Assembly: GCF_022664395.1 (NCBI RefSeq)
Contig: NZ_JAKRET010000004.1
Location: 186,001-250,000, forward strand
DNA from: Sphingomonas lacusdianchii
Lineage (GTDB): Bacteria > Pseudomonadota > Alphaproteobacteria > Sphingomonadales > Sphingomonadaceae
Direction: 5' to 3'
DNA: 64,000 nucleotides
Shown here piece after piece: positions 1 through 7,412 of this stretch. A program made the translations under genes and the position numbers. Each line of letters begins with the position of its first letter. Within the stretch, counting starts at the first letter, position 1. The notes under the pieces were generated by a model. That model searched no databases. It had not been told where the DNA came from and saw nothing but the letters and a program-made list of their open reading frames with translations.

Positions 1-471
1 CAGGGGGTGATCCGGCTCGACGATGGCAGCCATGTCCACCGCTTCTACACCGACGACGAACTGATGTTGCAGGCGGTGAGCCAGTCGGCGGACGGGTCCG
101 ACGCCGACGATTTCACCCTGTTCCGGCCATGGTCGTCGACCTACCCGACCGACTGGGCCGATACCGGCGCGTTCCGCCAGCGCCTGTCGCAGCCGGTGTG
201 GGACGAACCCGGCCTCGCCCGTTTCCAGCGTTTCTGGTACGCCGACGACGATCGCAGCCAGCCGCCGGTCGAACTGTGGGAGGCGGTCTATTACGAGCGC
301 ACCGGCCGCCCGGTCCGTCAGATCAAGCAGGCCTGCATGCTCTATGCCCGTGACATCGCGCCCGAGGGGCAGGAACTGCTGCTCGCCATCGCCATGCAGC
401 CCGAGGGCGGCGACCTGACGCACGAGATCATGGTCGGGCTGCCGCTGCTGCCCGCCGAATTCAACGCCTGA
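1..471 (+). CDS. DUF2491 family protein (YjfK-like), 5' end outside window
   Basis: The reading frame is open from the first base, so the gene starts upstream; the GTG at 7 is probably internal. The visible 156 residues are acidic and aromatic-rich and match the C-terminal part of DUF2491 proteins such as E. coli YjfK (segments FTLFRPWSSTYP and ELWEAVYYERTGRP). No membrane segment or signal is visible in the part present, so it looks cytosolic. It lies 17 bases before a DUF350 gene and then a DUF1190 gene, the same order as yjfK-yjfL-yjfM in enterobacteria, which supports the family call more than the sequence alone. The biochemical function of the family is unknown. Confidence 0.8.
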   Translation, partial: QGVIRLDDGSHVHRFYTDDELMLQAVSQSADGSDADDFTLFRPWSSTYPTDWADTGAFRQRLSQPVWDEPGLARFQRFWYADDDRSQPPVELWEAVYYERTGRPVRQIKQACMLYARDIAPEGQELLLAIAMQPEGGDLTHEIMVGLPLLPAEFNA

Positions 472-488
472 GCTTTAGGGGGACCGGG

Positions 489-902
489 ATGTTCGATGTC
501 GCATATTTTCTGGACGGGGCGCTGCACTTCGTCATCGCCTTTGGCCTCGCCTGCCTGTTCCTGACCGTCTTCAAATGGCTGTACCAGATATCGACGCCCT
601 ATGACGAGCGCGCGCTGATCGCTGCGAACAATCCGGCGGCGGGAATCGCGCTGGGCGGCGCGATCATCGGTTTCGCCCTGCCGCTCGCCTCGGCGTTGAG
701 CGTCACGGTCAGCGTCGTCGAATTCACCGCTTGGGCGCTGCTGGCGGGCGTAATCCAGATCGTCGCCGCCTTCATCGTCCGCCGTCTGATCGTGCGCGAC
801 ATGGTCACCCGGATCGAAGAGGGGAACATCGCCAGCGCGATCTACAGCGCGGCGACCTCGATCGGACTCGGCCTGCTCAACGCCGCGTCGATGACCTATT
901 GA
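489..902 (+). CDS. DUF350 inner-membrane protein (YjfL-like)
   Basis: A protein of 137 residues with about four hydrophobic segments (roughly residues 10-32, 50-72, 78-101 and 112-135) arranged as two similar halves, the layout of DUF350 (UPF0719) proteins. The N-terminal half contains a glycine- and alanine-rich helix (AAGIALGGAIIGFALPLA). It is the middle gene of the DUF2491-DUF350-DUF1190 operon; the next gene follows after 13 bases. A purine-rich stretch (gggggaccggg) precedes the ATG. Membrane location follows from hydrophobicity; the function of the family is not established. Confidence 0.85.
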   Translation: MFDVAYFLDGALHFVIAFGLACLFLTVFKWLYQISTPYDERALIAANNPAAGIALGGAIIGFALPLASALSVTVSVVEFTAWALLAGVIQIVAAFIVRRLIVRDMVTRIEEGNIASAIYSAATSIGLGLLNAASMTY

Positions 903-915
903 GAGGCTCCTGCCG

Positions 916-1539
916 ATGACCACCCAGCCCCCCCGCCGCAAACGCTCGGTCGCTGCCGGCCTGACCGCCGTCGGCGCGGTCGCGATGCTGTCCGGCTGCG
1001 ACGACAATAACGAACAGGCGCGCTTCGGCCCGCCGACCGAGGTCGCCGCCTTCCAGACGATCCAGCAATGCGTCGACAGCGGCCAATATGACCGCGACAC
1101 CTGCGTCGCCGCCCAGCAAAAGGCGTTCAACGAGGATGCGAAGGCTGCGCCCCGTTTCGACAGCCAGGCGCTGTGCGAGGAACAGTTCGGATCGGCGCAG
1201 TGCTTTCAGCGCAGCGAGGGCGGACAGAGCTTCTTCACCCCGCTGCTGACCGGTTTCCTCATCGGGCAACTGCTGAACAACAATTCGTCGCGCTATACCT
1301 ATGGCGGCCTCTACCGCGACCGGCGCGACCGCGATGGCGGCTGGTATACCGGGTCGGGCGCGTATCTGGGCCGCGGCAACGGCTATCGCTATTCGGTCGG
1401 CCGCGACGCGATCACCACCCCGGTCACGACCCAGCGCATCCAGACGCGCAGCTCGGTCGTCTCGCGCGGCGGCTTCGGTGGCCGGGTGAGCGCGCGGTCA
1501 AGTGGCGGCTGGGGCGGCGGGCGGTCGTTCGGGGGGTAG
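916..1539 (+). CDS. DUF1190 family lipoprotein-like protein (YjfM/YgiB-like)
   Basis: A protein of 207 residues. The basic N-terminus is followed by a hydrophobic stretch ending in LSGC at residues 25-28, which resembles a lipobox, so it is probably a lipoprotein. The middle carries the DUF1190 pattern of paired cysteines (around residues 55, 64, 91 and 97, including LCEEQFGSAQCFQ). The C-terminal third is rich in glycine, serine and arginine and ends in GGWGGGRSFGG, as in YgiB and YjfM. It closes the operon with the DUF2491 and DUF350 genes. Family function is unknown; in enterobacteria yjfM lies near a glutathionylspermidine-synthase-like gene, but no such gene is visible downstream here. 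Confidence 0.85.
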   Translation: MTTQPPRRKRSVAAGLTAVGAVAMLSGCDDNNEQARFGPPTEVAAFQTIQQCVDSGQYDRDTCVAAQQKAFNEDAKAAPRFDSQALCEEQFGSAQCFQRSEGGQSFFTPLLTGFLIGQLLNNNSSRYTYGGLYRDRRDRDGGWYTGSGAYLGRGNGYRYSVGRDAITTPVTTQRIQTRSSVVSRGGFGGRVSARSSGGWGGGRSFGG

Positions 1540-1598
1540 AGGGCGCCAGCGGCGGGTCGATCCTCGCGGGTGCGAGCCCTGTGCGAATGTCCGCTGTA

Positions 1599-1626
1599 CC
1601 GTACCCCCGCCTGCGCGGGGGTACGG
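1599..1626. repeat. Palindromic repeat, GTACCCCC type
   Basis: A perfect inverted repeat with arms CCGTACCCCCGC and GCGGGGGTACGG around a short loop, 60 bases after the DUF1190 stop codon. It is one of several palindromes of this style in the window. It could also act as a 3' transcript hairpin, but no U-tract follows. Confidence 0.7.
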
Positions 1627-1678
1627 AAGGGTTCCGGCACAGCCGGGTCGAGGCGGTCCAGCCTCCACGCAAGCGGAC

Positions 1679-2293
1679 TTAGCGCGTCGACGTCACCGGT
1701 GCCGTGGTCGGTGCCTTGGCGAGCGGTGCCGCGCCGGCCGGCGGGGGCGGGGGGACTTGGCCGCTGGTAGGCGGCGGCGGCGGAGCGCTGCCGTCGGCGG
1801 GCGGCGGTGGCGGGACTGCGCCCGGAGCGCAACCCGGGCCGCCGGGTCCGCCGGGTCCGCCGGGACCGCGTGCGCCGTCGGGGCCGGGCTTGGGGCCGTG
1901 GCCGGGACGGGGCGGGGGCGGGCCGACCGGGGTCACCTTGCCATTGGCGTCGACCAGATAGCTCGCCTTGAGCTGGCCATTGTCGTAGCGGCCCTGCACC
2001 TGCACCGCCGCGCCCTTGCTGACCGATGCGTCACGCCCGGCATCGACCATCGCCCGGCCGGTCGCGTCCTGCACCACGAAGCGGTCGCCAAAGACTTCGG
2101 CGACGCGGCCCTTGACCGTGACGACGCCATTGTCGCTGGCGAGCTTCGCGACGGGGGTGGCGACGGTCGGGGCCATTTCGACCGACGGGCGGGTCATCGA
2201 CACCGCACTCGCCCCGCCCGCCGCACCGAGGGCAAGGCCGATCGCGACGCCGAGGCCGAGCTTGCCCGGACCGTTCAAAGAGAATTTCGCCAT
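1679..2293 (-). CDS. Exported OB-fold-like protein with proline-rich tail
   Basis: A protein of 204 residues. The N-terminal 35 residues form a signal or membrane anchor (GKLGLGVAIGLALGAAGGAS). Residues about 50-115 look like a small beta-barrel of the DUF5666/OB type (GVVTVKGRVAEVFGDRFVVQ, then GAAVQVQGRYDNGQLKASYL). The remaining 80 residues are proline- and glycine-rich with PPPP runs and a collagen-like GPGGPGGPGG segment, probably unstructured in the periplasm. A good ribosome site (AAGGAG) lies 8 bases before the ATG. It is divergent from the response regulator gene across 111 bases and may be a target of that regulator; this is inferred from position. The function is unknown. Confidence 0.7.
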   Translation of the reverse strand: MAKFSLNGPGKLGLGVAIGLALGAAGGASAVSMTRPSVEMAPTVATPVAKLASDNGVVTVKGRVAEVFGDRFVVQDATGRAMVDAGRDASVSKGAAVQVQGRYDNGQLKASYLVDANGKVTPVGPPPPRPGHGPKPGPDGARGPGGPGGPGGPGCAPGAVPPPPPADGSAPPPPPTSGQVPPPPPAGAAPLAKAPTTAPVTSTR

Positions 2294-2351
2294 GTGTCAT
2301 ACTCCTTCGTTGTTCGATGGAGCCGTTCTAGCGATTCGTCCCCTCGCCACG

Positions 2352-2379
2352 CTGAACCCCGCGGTTCAGTTTCGGTTTA
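2352..2379. promoter_or_regulatory. Candidate response-regulator site (PhoP-box-like direct repeat overlapping a palindrome)
   Basis: Two elements overlap in the divergent promoter region. Bases 2363-2379 hold GGTTCA, five bases, GGTTTA: a direct repeat with 11-base period, one mismatch from the known PhoP-box pattern (T/G)GTTTA-N5-(T/G)GTTTA. Bases 2352-2369 form an inverted repeat CTGAACC-CCGC-GGTTCAG. The site is about 25 bases before the ATG of the OmpR-family regulator and 59 bases before the start of the divergent exported protein, a position suited to autoregulation. No promoter hexamers could be assigned with confidence. Confidence 0.45.
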
Positions 2380-2404
2380 AGCGGCAGCGATAGCGGAAGG
2401 TGCC

Positions 2405-3070
2405 ATGCGGATATTGCTTGTCGAGGACGATCCCGATCTGGGCCCCGCCATCGCGCGGGCGTTGCGCGCGGAACATTGCGCGGTCGATCTGGTGCCGAGT
2501 GGGATCGATGCGCAGCATCTGGGCGATACCGAGCGCTATGACGTGGCGGTGCTCGATCTGGGCCTGCCCGATCGCGAGGGGACGGCGGTGCTGAAGGGGT
2601 GGCGCGAGGGCGGGCGCGACCTGCCGGTGCTGATCCTCACCGCGCGCGACGGATGGTCGGACAAGGTCGCCGGGTTCAAGGCGGGGGCAGATGATTTCCT
2701 GACCAAGCCGTTTCGCGTCGAGGAATTAATGATGCGGCTGCGCGCGCTGGTACGCCGCGCGGCGGGGCATGGCGCAACGCGATTGACCTGCGGGCCGCTG
2801 GCGTACGAGACGCAGACCGGGGTGTTCGAACTGGACGGGTTGCCGATCAAGCTGACCGCGCTCGAATATCGGGTGCTGGCGGCGCTGATGCTGGCAAAGG
2901 AAGCGGTGATCGAGCGGCTCGACCTGATGGAGCGGGTCTATGAGGGCGACGCCGATGTCGATTCCAACAGCCTGGAGGTCATTATCGGGCGGCTGCGCAA
3001 GAAGATCGGCGCGTCGCTGATCGAGACGGTGCGGGGTCGCGGATATCGGCTGACGGCTGGGTCGGTATGA
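2405..3070 (+). CDS. OmpR-family response regulator (PhoP/QseB type)
   Basis: A protein of 221 residues. The receiver domain covers about 1-115, with acidic pocket ED at 7-8, phospho-acceptor Asp51 in VLDLGLPD and Lys101 in LTKPF. A winged-helix DNA-binding domain follows (about 125-218), ending in the typical ETVRGRGYRL wing. The GGAAGG ribosome site precedes the ATG at 2405. Its stop overlaps the start of the sensor kinase gene by four bases (ATGA), so the pair is translationally coupled. By family it activates or represses promoters after phosphorylation by the partner kinase; a candidate binding site lies just upstream. The signal is unknown. Confidence 0.93.
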   Translation: MRILLVEDDPDLGPAIARALRAEHCAVDLVPSGIDAQHLGDTERYDVAVLDLGLPDREGTAVLKGWREGGRDLPVLILTARDGWSDKVAGFKAGADDFLTKPFRVEELMMRLRALVRRAAGHGATRLTCGPLAYETQTGVFELDGLPIKLTALEYRVLAALMLAKEAVIERLDLMERVYEGDADVDSNSLEVIIGRLRKKIGASLIETVRGRGYRLTAGSV

Positions 3071-4413
3071 GGTTGCCGCGGTCGATCCATGGCCGGATGC
3101 TGGCGTTGTCGGTGGCGACGACGCTGGTGGCGCTGCCGGTGGCGGGGTTCGCGATCGGGGGCGTGCTCGACCATTTCGTGACGCGCAACATCGACGCGCG
3201 ATTGGGCGACCGGTTGCGGTTGCTGCGCGCGGTGGTGCGGCCGGACGGGACGATCGACCGCGAGTTGCTCGACCGATCGGAACTGGCGACGGCGATCGGG
3301 ACGGATGCGGTGTGGCGGATCGATACGCCGGGCGGGACGGTCGGTGCAGGCATGCCGCCGCTCGCGACGCTGCGCGCGCCAGGGCCGCCGGTGGGACCGG
3401 AACGCGGACCGCCGGCGGGGCGGGGGCCGGGGTTCGGTGCGCCGTTCGACCTGACGCTGCCCGATGCGACGCGCGTGCATGGACTGGTGCTCGACCTGCC
3501 CGAGGGGCGCGGGCGCGTGGCGGTGGCGGTGCCGCGGCGCGAGATCGAGCAGCCGTTGCGTGGAGCGATGCTGCCGCTGCTGCTGACGCTCGCGATCGTG
3601 GCGCTGGTGCTGGCGGTCGCGACATTGGTGCAGTTGCGGCTGGGGTTGCGACCACTCAGGGTCCTGCGCGACCGCGTGGCGGCGGTGCGGGAGGGCGCGG
3701 CGACGGATGTGCCCGAGGATCAGCCCGACGAATTGCGGCCGCTGGCGGTCGAGTTGAACGCATTGGTCCGCGACAATGCGGCGGCGCTGGCGACGGCGCG
3801 CGGATCGGCGGCGAACCTTGCCCATGCGCTCAAGACGCCGGTAGCGACACTGGCGATCGAACTGGGCGACGATCCCCGCGCTGTGCAAGTCGCGCGGATC
3901 GATGCGACGATCCGGCATCATCTGGCGCGCGCCCGGGGTGGCTCGGTCGACCGGCGCGCGGCGACGTCGCTGCAACCGGCGGTCGAGGGACTGGTGGCGG
4001 TGGTGGCGGCGCTGCATCGCGACCGGGGACTGAATGTGCGGGCGGACGTACCCGACCTGTCGGTGGCGGTCGATGCGGCCGATCTGGACGAACTGGTCGG
4101 CAATCTCATCGACAATGCCGCGCGTCATGCCCGGTCGGCGGTCAACGTCACTGCGGTGCGCAAGGGCGGGTTCGCGGTGCTCCGCGTCATCGACGACGGC
4201 CCCGGCATTGCCGCCGCCGACCGCGCGCGGGCGACCGATCCCGGGGTACGACTGGACGAACGCGGCGACGGGCATGGCTTCGGCCTCGCCATCGTCCGCG
4301 ATCTGGCGGCGCTCTATGGCGGGCGGCTGGAACTGGGCGAGGCGGACGGGGGCGGGTTGGTCGCCACCGTCACGCTGCCGGTCACAGCTGGAAGCGGAAC
4401 CGCTGGATATTAG
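3067..4413 (+). CDS. Sensor histidine kinase (PhoQ/QseC-like)
   Basis: A protein of 448 residues. A first membrane helix (about 10-33), a periplasmic region rich in proline and glycine (about 34-165), a second helix (about 170-195) and a HAMP-like linker precede the kinase core. His253 in NLAHALKTPVA is the phosphorylated histidine. The ATPase domain shows the N box (NLIDNAARHA), G1 (DDGPGI) and G2 (GHGFGLAI). It is coupled to the response regulator by a four-base overlap. Its 3' end overlaps by 32 bases the 3' end of the convergent TPR/TonB-C gene. The sensed ligand cannot be told from sequence. Confidence 0.92.
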   Translation: MRLPRSIHGRMLALSVATTLVALPVAGFAIGGVLDHFVTRNIDARLGDRLRLLRAVVRPDGTIDRELLDRSELATAIGTDAVWRIDTPGGTVGAGMPPLATLRAPGPPVGPERGPPAGRGPGFGAPFDLTLPDATRVHGLVLDLPEGRGRVAVAVPRREIEQPLRGAMLPLLLTLAIVALVLAVATLVQLRLGLRPLRVLRDRVAAVREGAATDVPEDQPDELRPLAVELNALVRDNAAALATARGSAANLAHALKTPVATLAIELGDDPRAVQVARIDATIRHHLARARGGSVDRRAATSLQPAVEGLVAVVAALHRDRGLNVRADVPDLSVAVDAADLDELVGNLIDNAARHARSAVNVTAVRKGGFAVLRVIDDGPGIAAADRARATDPGVRLDERGDGHGFGLAIVRDLAALYGGRLELGEADGGGLVATVTLPVTAGSGTAGY

Positions 4414-6328
4414 CCGAGCAGGCGGTGTTTCCTTCGGGGCGGAAGCTGCTGCGATAGCGGGTCGCGCCGACCATCTTCTGCGCCGCTTCGCCGAAGACGA
4501 AGGGCGGATAGGCGGCGATGGTCCGCTGCGTCATGGTGCGGCCATCGGCGGCGATGTCGAATTCGACCTGCGCCCAGCCCTGGAATCCCATCTGCACCGC
4601 CTCGGTCGGGTAAAGGCTGCTGGTCGCGCCGCTGCGCTGCACGACCGGGCTGGGCGCGATCAGCGCGCACTGGTCGCTGGTCAGCCCGGTGCGGTCGAAG
4701 GCGGCGCGCGCCTGTGCCACCTCGCCGCGCTGCGCCAGCAGGTCGGCCTGCCGCAGCAGGGCCGCGACCTTGAGCGGATGGTTTTCGGGCAGCGGCGCGG
4801 CGACGACGGCGGCGATCAACTGCTCCGCCTCGGCCTTGGGCGCGGCGGGGTAGGAACGGTTGGCCAGCATCATGCGGACCGTCGCGGCGGACAGCGGGTC
4901 GCCGTTGATCTCCGGCCGGGCCAGCAGCGCGGTCCGTTTGCGGACGTCCTGATCGTAATGGCTGCGATCGGCATCGATCTCCGCCAGCGCGAGATAGGTG
5001 GTGACGGGGGCGGGGGCCTGCATCGTCCGGGCGAGCGCGACCGCTTCGGCGGCGGCGGCGATGCGCTCGGCCTCGGTCGGGAGCGAGGAATAGGCGATCC
5101 ACGCATCGGCGGCGAGCAGTGCGCCCTGGTCCCCTGCGGCACGCGCGCGGTTCGCTTCGGCGCGGACCAGCGGATAGGCGCGGGCCGGGTTCAGGTCCGA
5201 CCAGTCCTGTTGGTGGCCCTTCGTACGGACCCAGGCGTCGAACGCGTCGCCGAGCGGCTGTCCGAGCGACGGACGGTCGGCGGCGGTCGAGCATTTCAGC
5301 TCGATCCGGGTGGCGTTGCGGAAGAAGGCGGGAATCTTGACCGACTCGGTCGGCGACCACGACCAGTCGGACACGGCGCGGGCAAAGGCCAGTGCCACGT
5401 CACGCCCGCCGGTGGTGTAGATCGGGGTCACCGCGTTGACCGTGCCGTTGTCGGCGACCGAGAATTCGACGACCGCGAAATCGTCGGGTTTCAGGCCGGT
5501 CGCCGAGCCGCAGGCCGCCGATTTCATGTTGATCGCGGCGGCGAAGGCATCGTCCTTCATCCGGCCCGCGCCGGTATAGGCCATATAGGTCTGCGCCTGT
5601 TGCCGGTCGCCGTTGAGCAGCGCGGCGAGCGCAAGGTCGGCACGGGTGGCGACCTCGGAACTGCTGACGCGCTGGTCGAGGCCGCCCTGCTTGCGCAGTG
5701 AATCCTTGAGGACGTCGTACGCCTCCTCCTTCTTGCCGTTGTTCAGCAGCACCCGGGCATAGCGGGTCTGGATCAGCGCCAGCACGTCCTTGCCGATCGC
5801 TGGTTCCTTGGCGGCGAGGTCGCGGGCTTCCTGCGCATAGGCCAGCGCCTTGCCATCGCCATCGAAGGCCAGCGTGCGCGACAGGGCGAGCAGCGGGGCG
5901 ATGCGGTCGAGCCCCTTGGCCAGCGCCAGCGCGTTGCGATAGGACGAAGCCGCCGCATCATAGTCGAACGCATCGAACGCGGCGGTGCCGAGCACCATAT
6001 GCGCGTCGCGCAGGTCGGCGGCGAATTCGGCGGCCTGTCCGGTCAGCGCGGGCATGCCCTGCCGGATCAGCGCGGCGCCGGCGACATGGTCGCCGTTGCG
6101 CGCGACGCAGATGCCTTTGCGCACCTTCACCGCGCCGAGCAGCAGTGCGTTCTTCGTGCCGACGGTGCGTGCCTCCAGCGCGTCGTACAGCCTGATCGCG
6201 TCAGCACATTTGCGGGTTTCATAGGCAATGTTGGCGGCATCGAACTGGGCTTGCAGCGTCGTCGCCGCCGGGGCGGGCGTCGCCGCCTGCGCCACCGCGA
6301 GCAGTCCGTGCAGAATCGCGTCGATCAT
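4382..6328 (-). CDS. TPR protein with two TonB-C-like domains
   Basis: A protein of 648 residues. A short hydrophobic N-terminus (AILHGLLAVAQA) may be a signal peptide. Residues about 30-215 are TPR-like alpha helices (EARTVGTKNALLLGAVKVRKG and following). Two segments have the fold signature of the TonB C-terminal domain: about 258-350 (VVEFSVADNGTVNAVTPIY) and the last 80 residues (GWAQVEFDIAADGRTM through the end); another helical block separates them. There is no proline-rich spanning region and no clear anchor, so it is probably a periplasmic TonB-C protein rather than the classical energy transducer. The role is unknown; the family is common in sphingomonads. Confidence 0.75.
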   Translation of the reverse strand: MIDAILHGLLAVAQAATPAPAATTLQAQFDAANIAYETRKCADAIRLYDALEARTVGTKNALLLGAVKVRKGICVARNGDHVAGAALIRQGMPALTGQAAEFAADLRDAHMVLGTAAFDAFDYDAAASSYRNALALAKGLDRIAPLLALSRTLAFDGDGKALAYAQEARDLAAKEPAIGKDVLALIQTRYARVLLNNGKKEEAYDVLKDSLRKQGGLDQRVSSSEVATRADLALAALLNGDRQQAQTYMAYTGAGRMKDDAFAAAINMKSAACGSATGLKPDDFAVVEFSVADNGTVNAVTPIYTTGGRDVALAFARAVSDWSWSPTESVKIPAFFRNATRIELKCSTAADRPSLGQPLGDAFDAWVRTKGHQQDWSDLNPARAYPLVRAEANRARAAGDQGALLAADAWIAYSSLPTEAERIAAAAEAVALARTMQAPAPVTTYLALAEIDADRSHYDQDVRKRTALLARPEINGDPLSAATVRMMLANRSYPAAPKAEAEQLIAAVVAAPLPENHPLKVAALLRQADLLAQRGEVAQARAAFDRTGLTSDQCALIAPSPVVQRSGATSSLYPTEAVQMGFQGWAQVEFDIAADGRTMTQRTIAAYPPFVFGEAAQKMVGATRYRSSFRPEGNTACSANIQRFRFQL

Positions 6329-6397
6329 TCGTCATCCCCTCTATTGTCCGGCAACAAAGCACGCCAAGATGACAGCGTCGATGGGCAGGGCGGGGGA

Positions 6398-6817
6398 ATG
6401 CGGCGAATTTGGACCTTGATCGCGGGCGCGCTGCTGCTGACCGGTGCCGCACCGGCTGAGCCGGCGCGCTATCCGACGCGATCGATCCTGCTGTTCGTCG
6501 CGTCATGGTGTGCGCCGTGCCATGGCGAATTGCGGCAGCTGCCGGCGATTGCGGGCGGGGCGGGGGCGTACCGGGTACTGGTGGTGCCGGTCGATCGCGG
6601 GCGGGCGACCGAGGCCATGTTGCGCGGGGTGCCGATCGATCAGGTCTGGCGCCCCGATGCGGCGCGGATGGCGGAGGTGCGCGCCGAGTTGCTGGCGAAG
6701 ACGGCCGGCCTGCCGTTCAGCGTGGCGATTGGCGGGGATGGGCGGCCCTGCGCGCTGCATCGCGGCGGCATGACGGCGGCAAGTGCGCGGGGGATGGTCG
6801 AGGCGTGTCGGGGGTAG
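6398..6817 (+). CDS. Thioredoxin-like exported protein
   Basis: A protein of 139 residues. The N-terminus (MRRIWTLIAGALLLTGAAPA) is a signal peptide, followed by a thioredoxin fold with the redox motif CAPC in FVASWCAPCHGEL (about residues 39-42) and the cis-Pro region LPFSVAIGGDG. The ATG at 6398 follows a purine-rich gggcggggga and begins the signal peptide, so it is preferred over upstream in-frame starts, which would add unrelated sequence. It is divergent from the TPR/TonB-C gene. The likely role is thiol-disulfide exchange in the periplasm; the partner is unknown. Confidence 0.75.
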   Translation: MRRIWTLIAGALLLTGAAPAEPARYPTRSILLFVASWCAPCHGELRQLPAIAGGAGAYRVLVVPVDRGRATEAMLRGVPIDQVWRPDAARMAEVRAELLAKTAGLPFSVAIGGDGRPCALHRGGMTAASARGMVEACRG

Positions 6818-6841
6818 TAAGCTATCGCTGCCGTATCGCCT

Positions 6842-6921
6842 TGCATGCGGGGGTCGAGGGTTCCAGACGCAAGCCGTTGGTCTGCTTGGCTCTGGGCCCC
6901 CGCATGCGCGGGGGCACGACA
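6842..6921. repeat. Paired palindromic repeat
   Basis: Outer arms TGCGGGGGTC (near 6846) and GGCCCCCGCATGCGCGGGGG (near 6895-6914) form a BIME-like unit between two convergent genes. The downstream arm is itself a perfect short palindrome (CCCCCGCATGCGCGGGGG). It belongs to the repeat family seen at seven or more other places in this window. Confidence 0.65.
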
Positions 6922-6935
6922 AGACGGGTCGGAGA

Positions 6936-7412
6936 TTACAGCGTGACGCTGCCCGTGCCCGCACCGCGCAGGGTCAGCGACTTCACGACATTGCCCTGGC
7001 GGACATTCACTTGATTGACCTGTCCGCGATAGACGTCGGTCAACACGGTCGAGCGGATCGCGACCGACTTCGGTTTACGAGGGCCGCGGCCGGTATAGTC
7101 GATGCGGACCTCGGCGTGTGACAGGTCGGTGGTCGCATAGGTCAGCGGGACCGGTTTGCCGTCGATCTGCAGGACGAAGCGGCGCTGCAGATAGCTGCGC
7201 AGCGCCGCCATCGCGGCGGGATCGTCTAGGCTGGTCTGCGCCTGCGGTGCGATCTTCGCCAGTGCCGGTTCGATATCGTGCGCCTCGAAACGGTGCGACA
7301 CGGTGACCCTGCCATCGGCGAGCGTGACAACCGCCAACGAGTCATGGCCACGATGCGCCTGTGCCGGAGCGATTACCGCGAGCGCCGCAAGGAGGGCGAG
7401 CGCGCCCCTCAT
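6936..7412 (-). CDS. DUF6702-type exported protein
   Basis: A protein of 158 residues starting MRGALALLAALAVIAPAQAHRG, a clear signal peptide cleaved after AQA. The mature part is mostly beta strand (LADGRVTVSHRFEAHDIE; FVLQIDGKPVPLTYATTDLS; VNVRQGNVVKSLTL), as in DUF6702 proteins, which I recall as companions of M1 peptidases. The ATG at 7412 overlaps the stop of the M1 peptidase gene by four bases (ATGA), so the two are translated together. Longer in-frame starts would lie inside the peptidase gene and lack a signal. The function is unknown; it may act with the peptidase in the periplasm. Confidence 0.7.
   Translation of the reverse strand: MRGALALLAALAVIAPAQAHRGHDSLAVVTLADGRVTVSHRFEAHDIEPALAKIAPQAQTSLDDPAAMAALRSYLQRRFVLQIDGKPVPLTYATTDLSHAEVRIDYTGRGPRKPKSVAIRSTVLTDVYRGQVNQVNVRQGNVVKSLTLRGAGTGSVTL

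Noticed and set aside
342-1130. Long open frame on the minus strand opposite the DUF2491/DUF350 genes
   Set aside because: It is a frame shadow of high-GC coding sequence; arginine-rich composition, no domain and no ribosome site.
2938-4275. 445-residue minus-strand frame opposite the sensor kinase
   Set aside because: Composition of histidine, arginine and proline is that of an antisense frame; the plus strand encodes clear kinase motifs.
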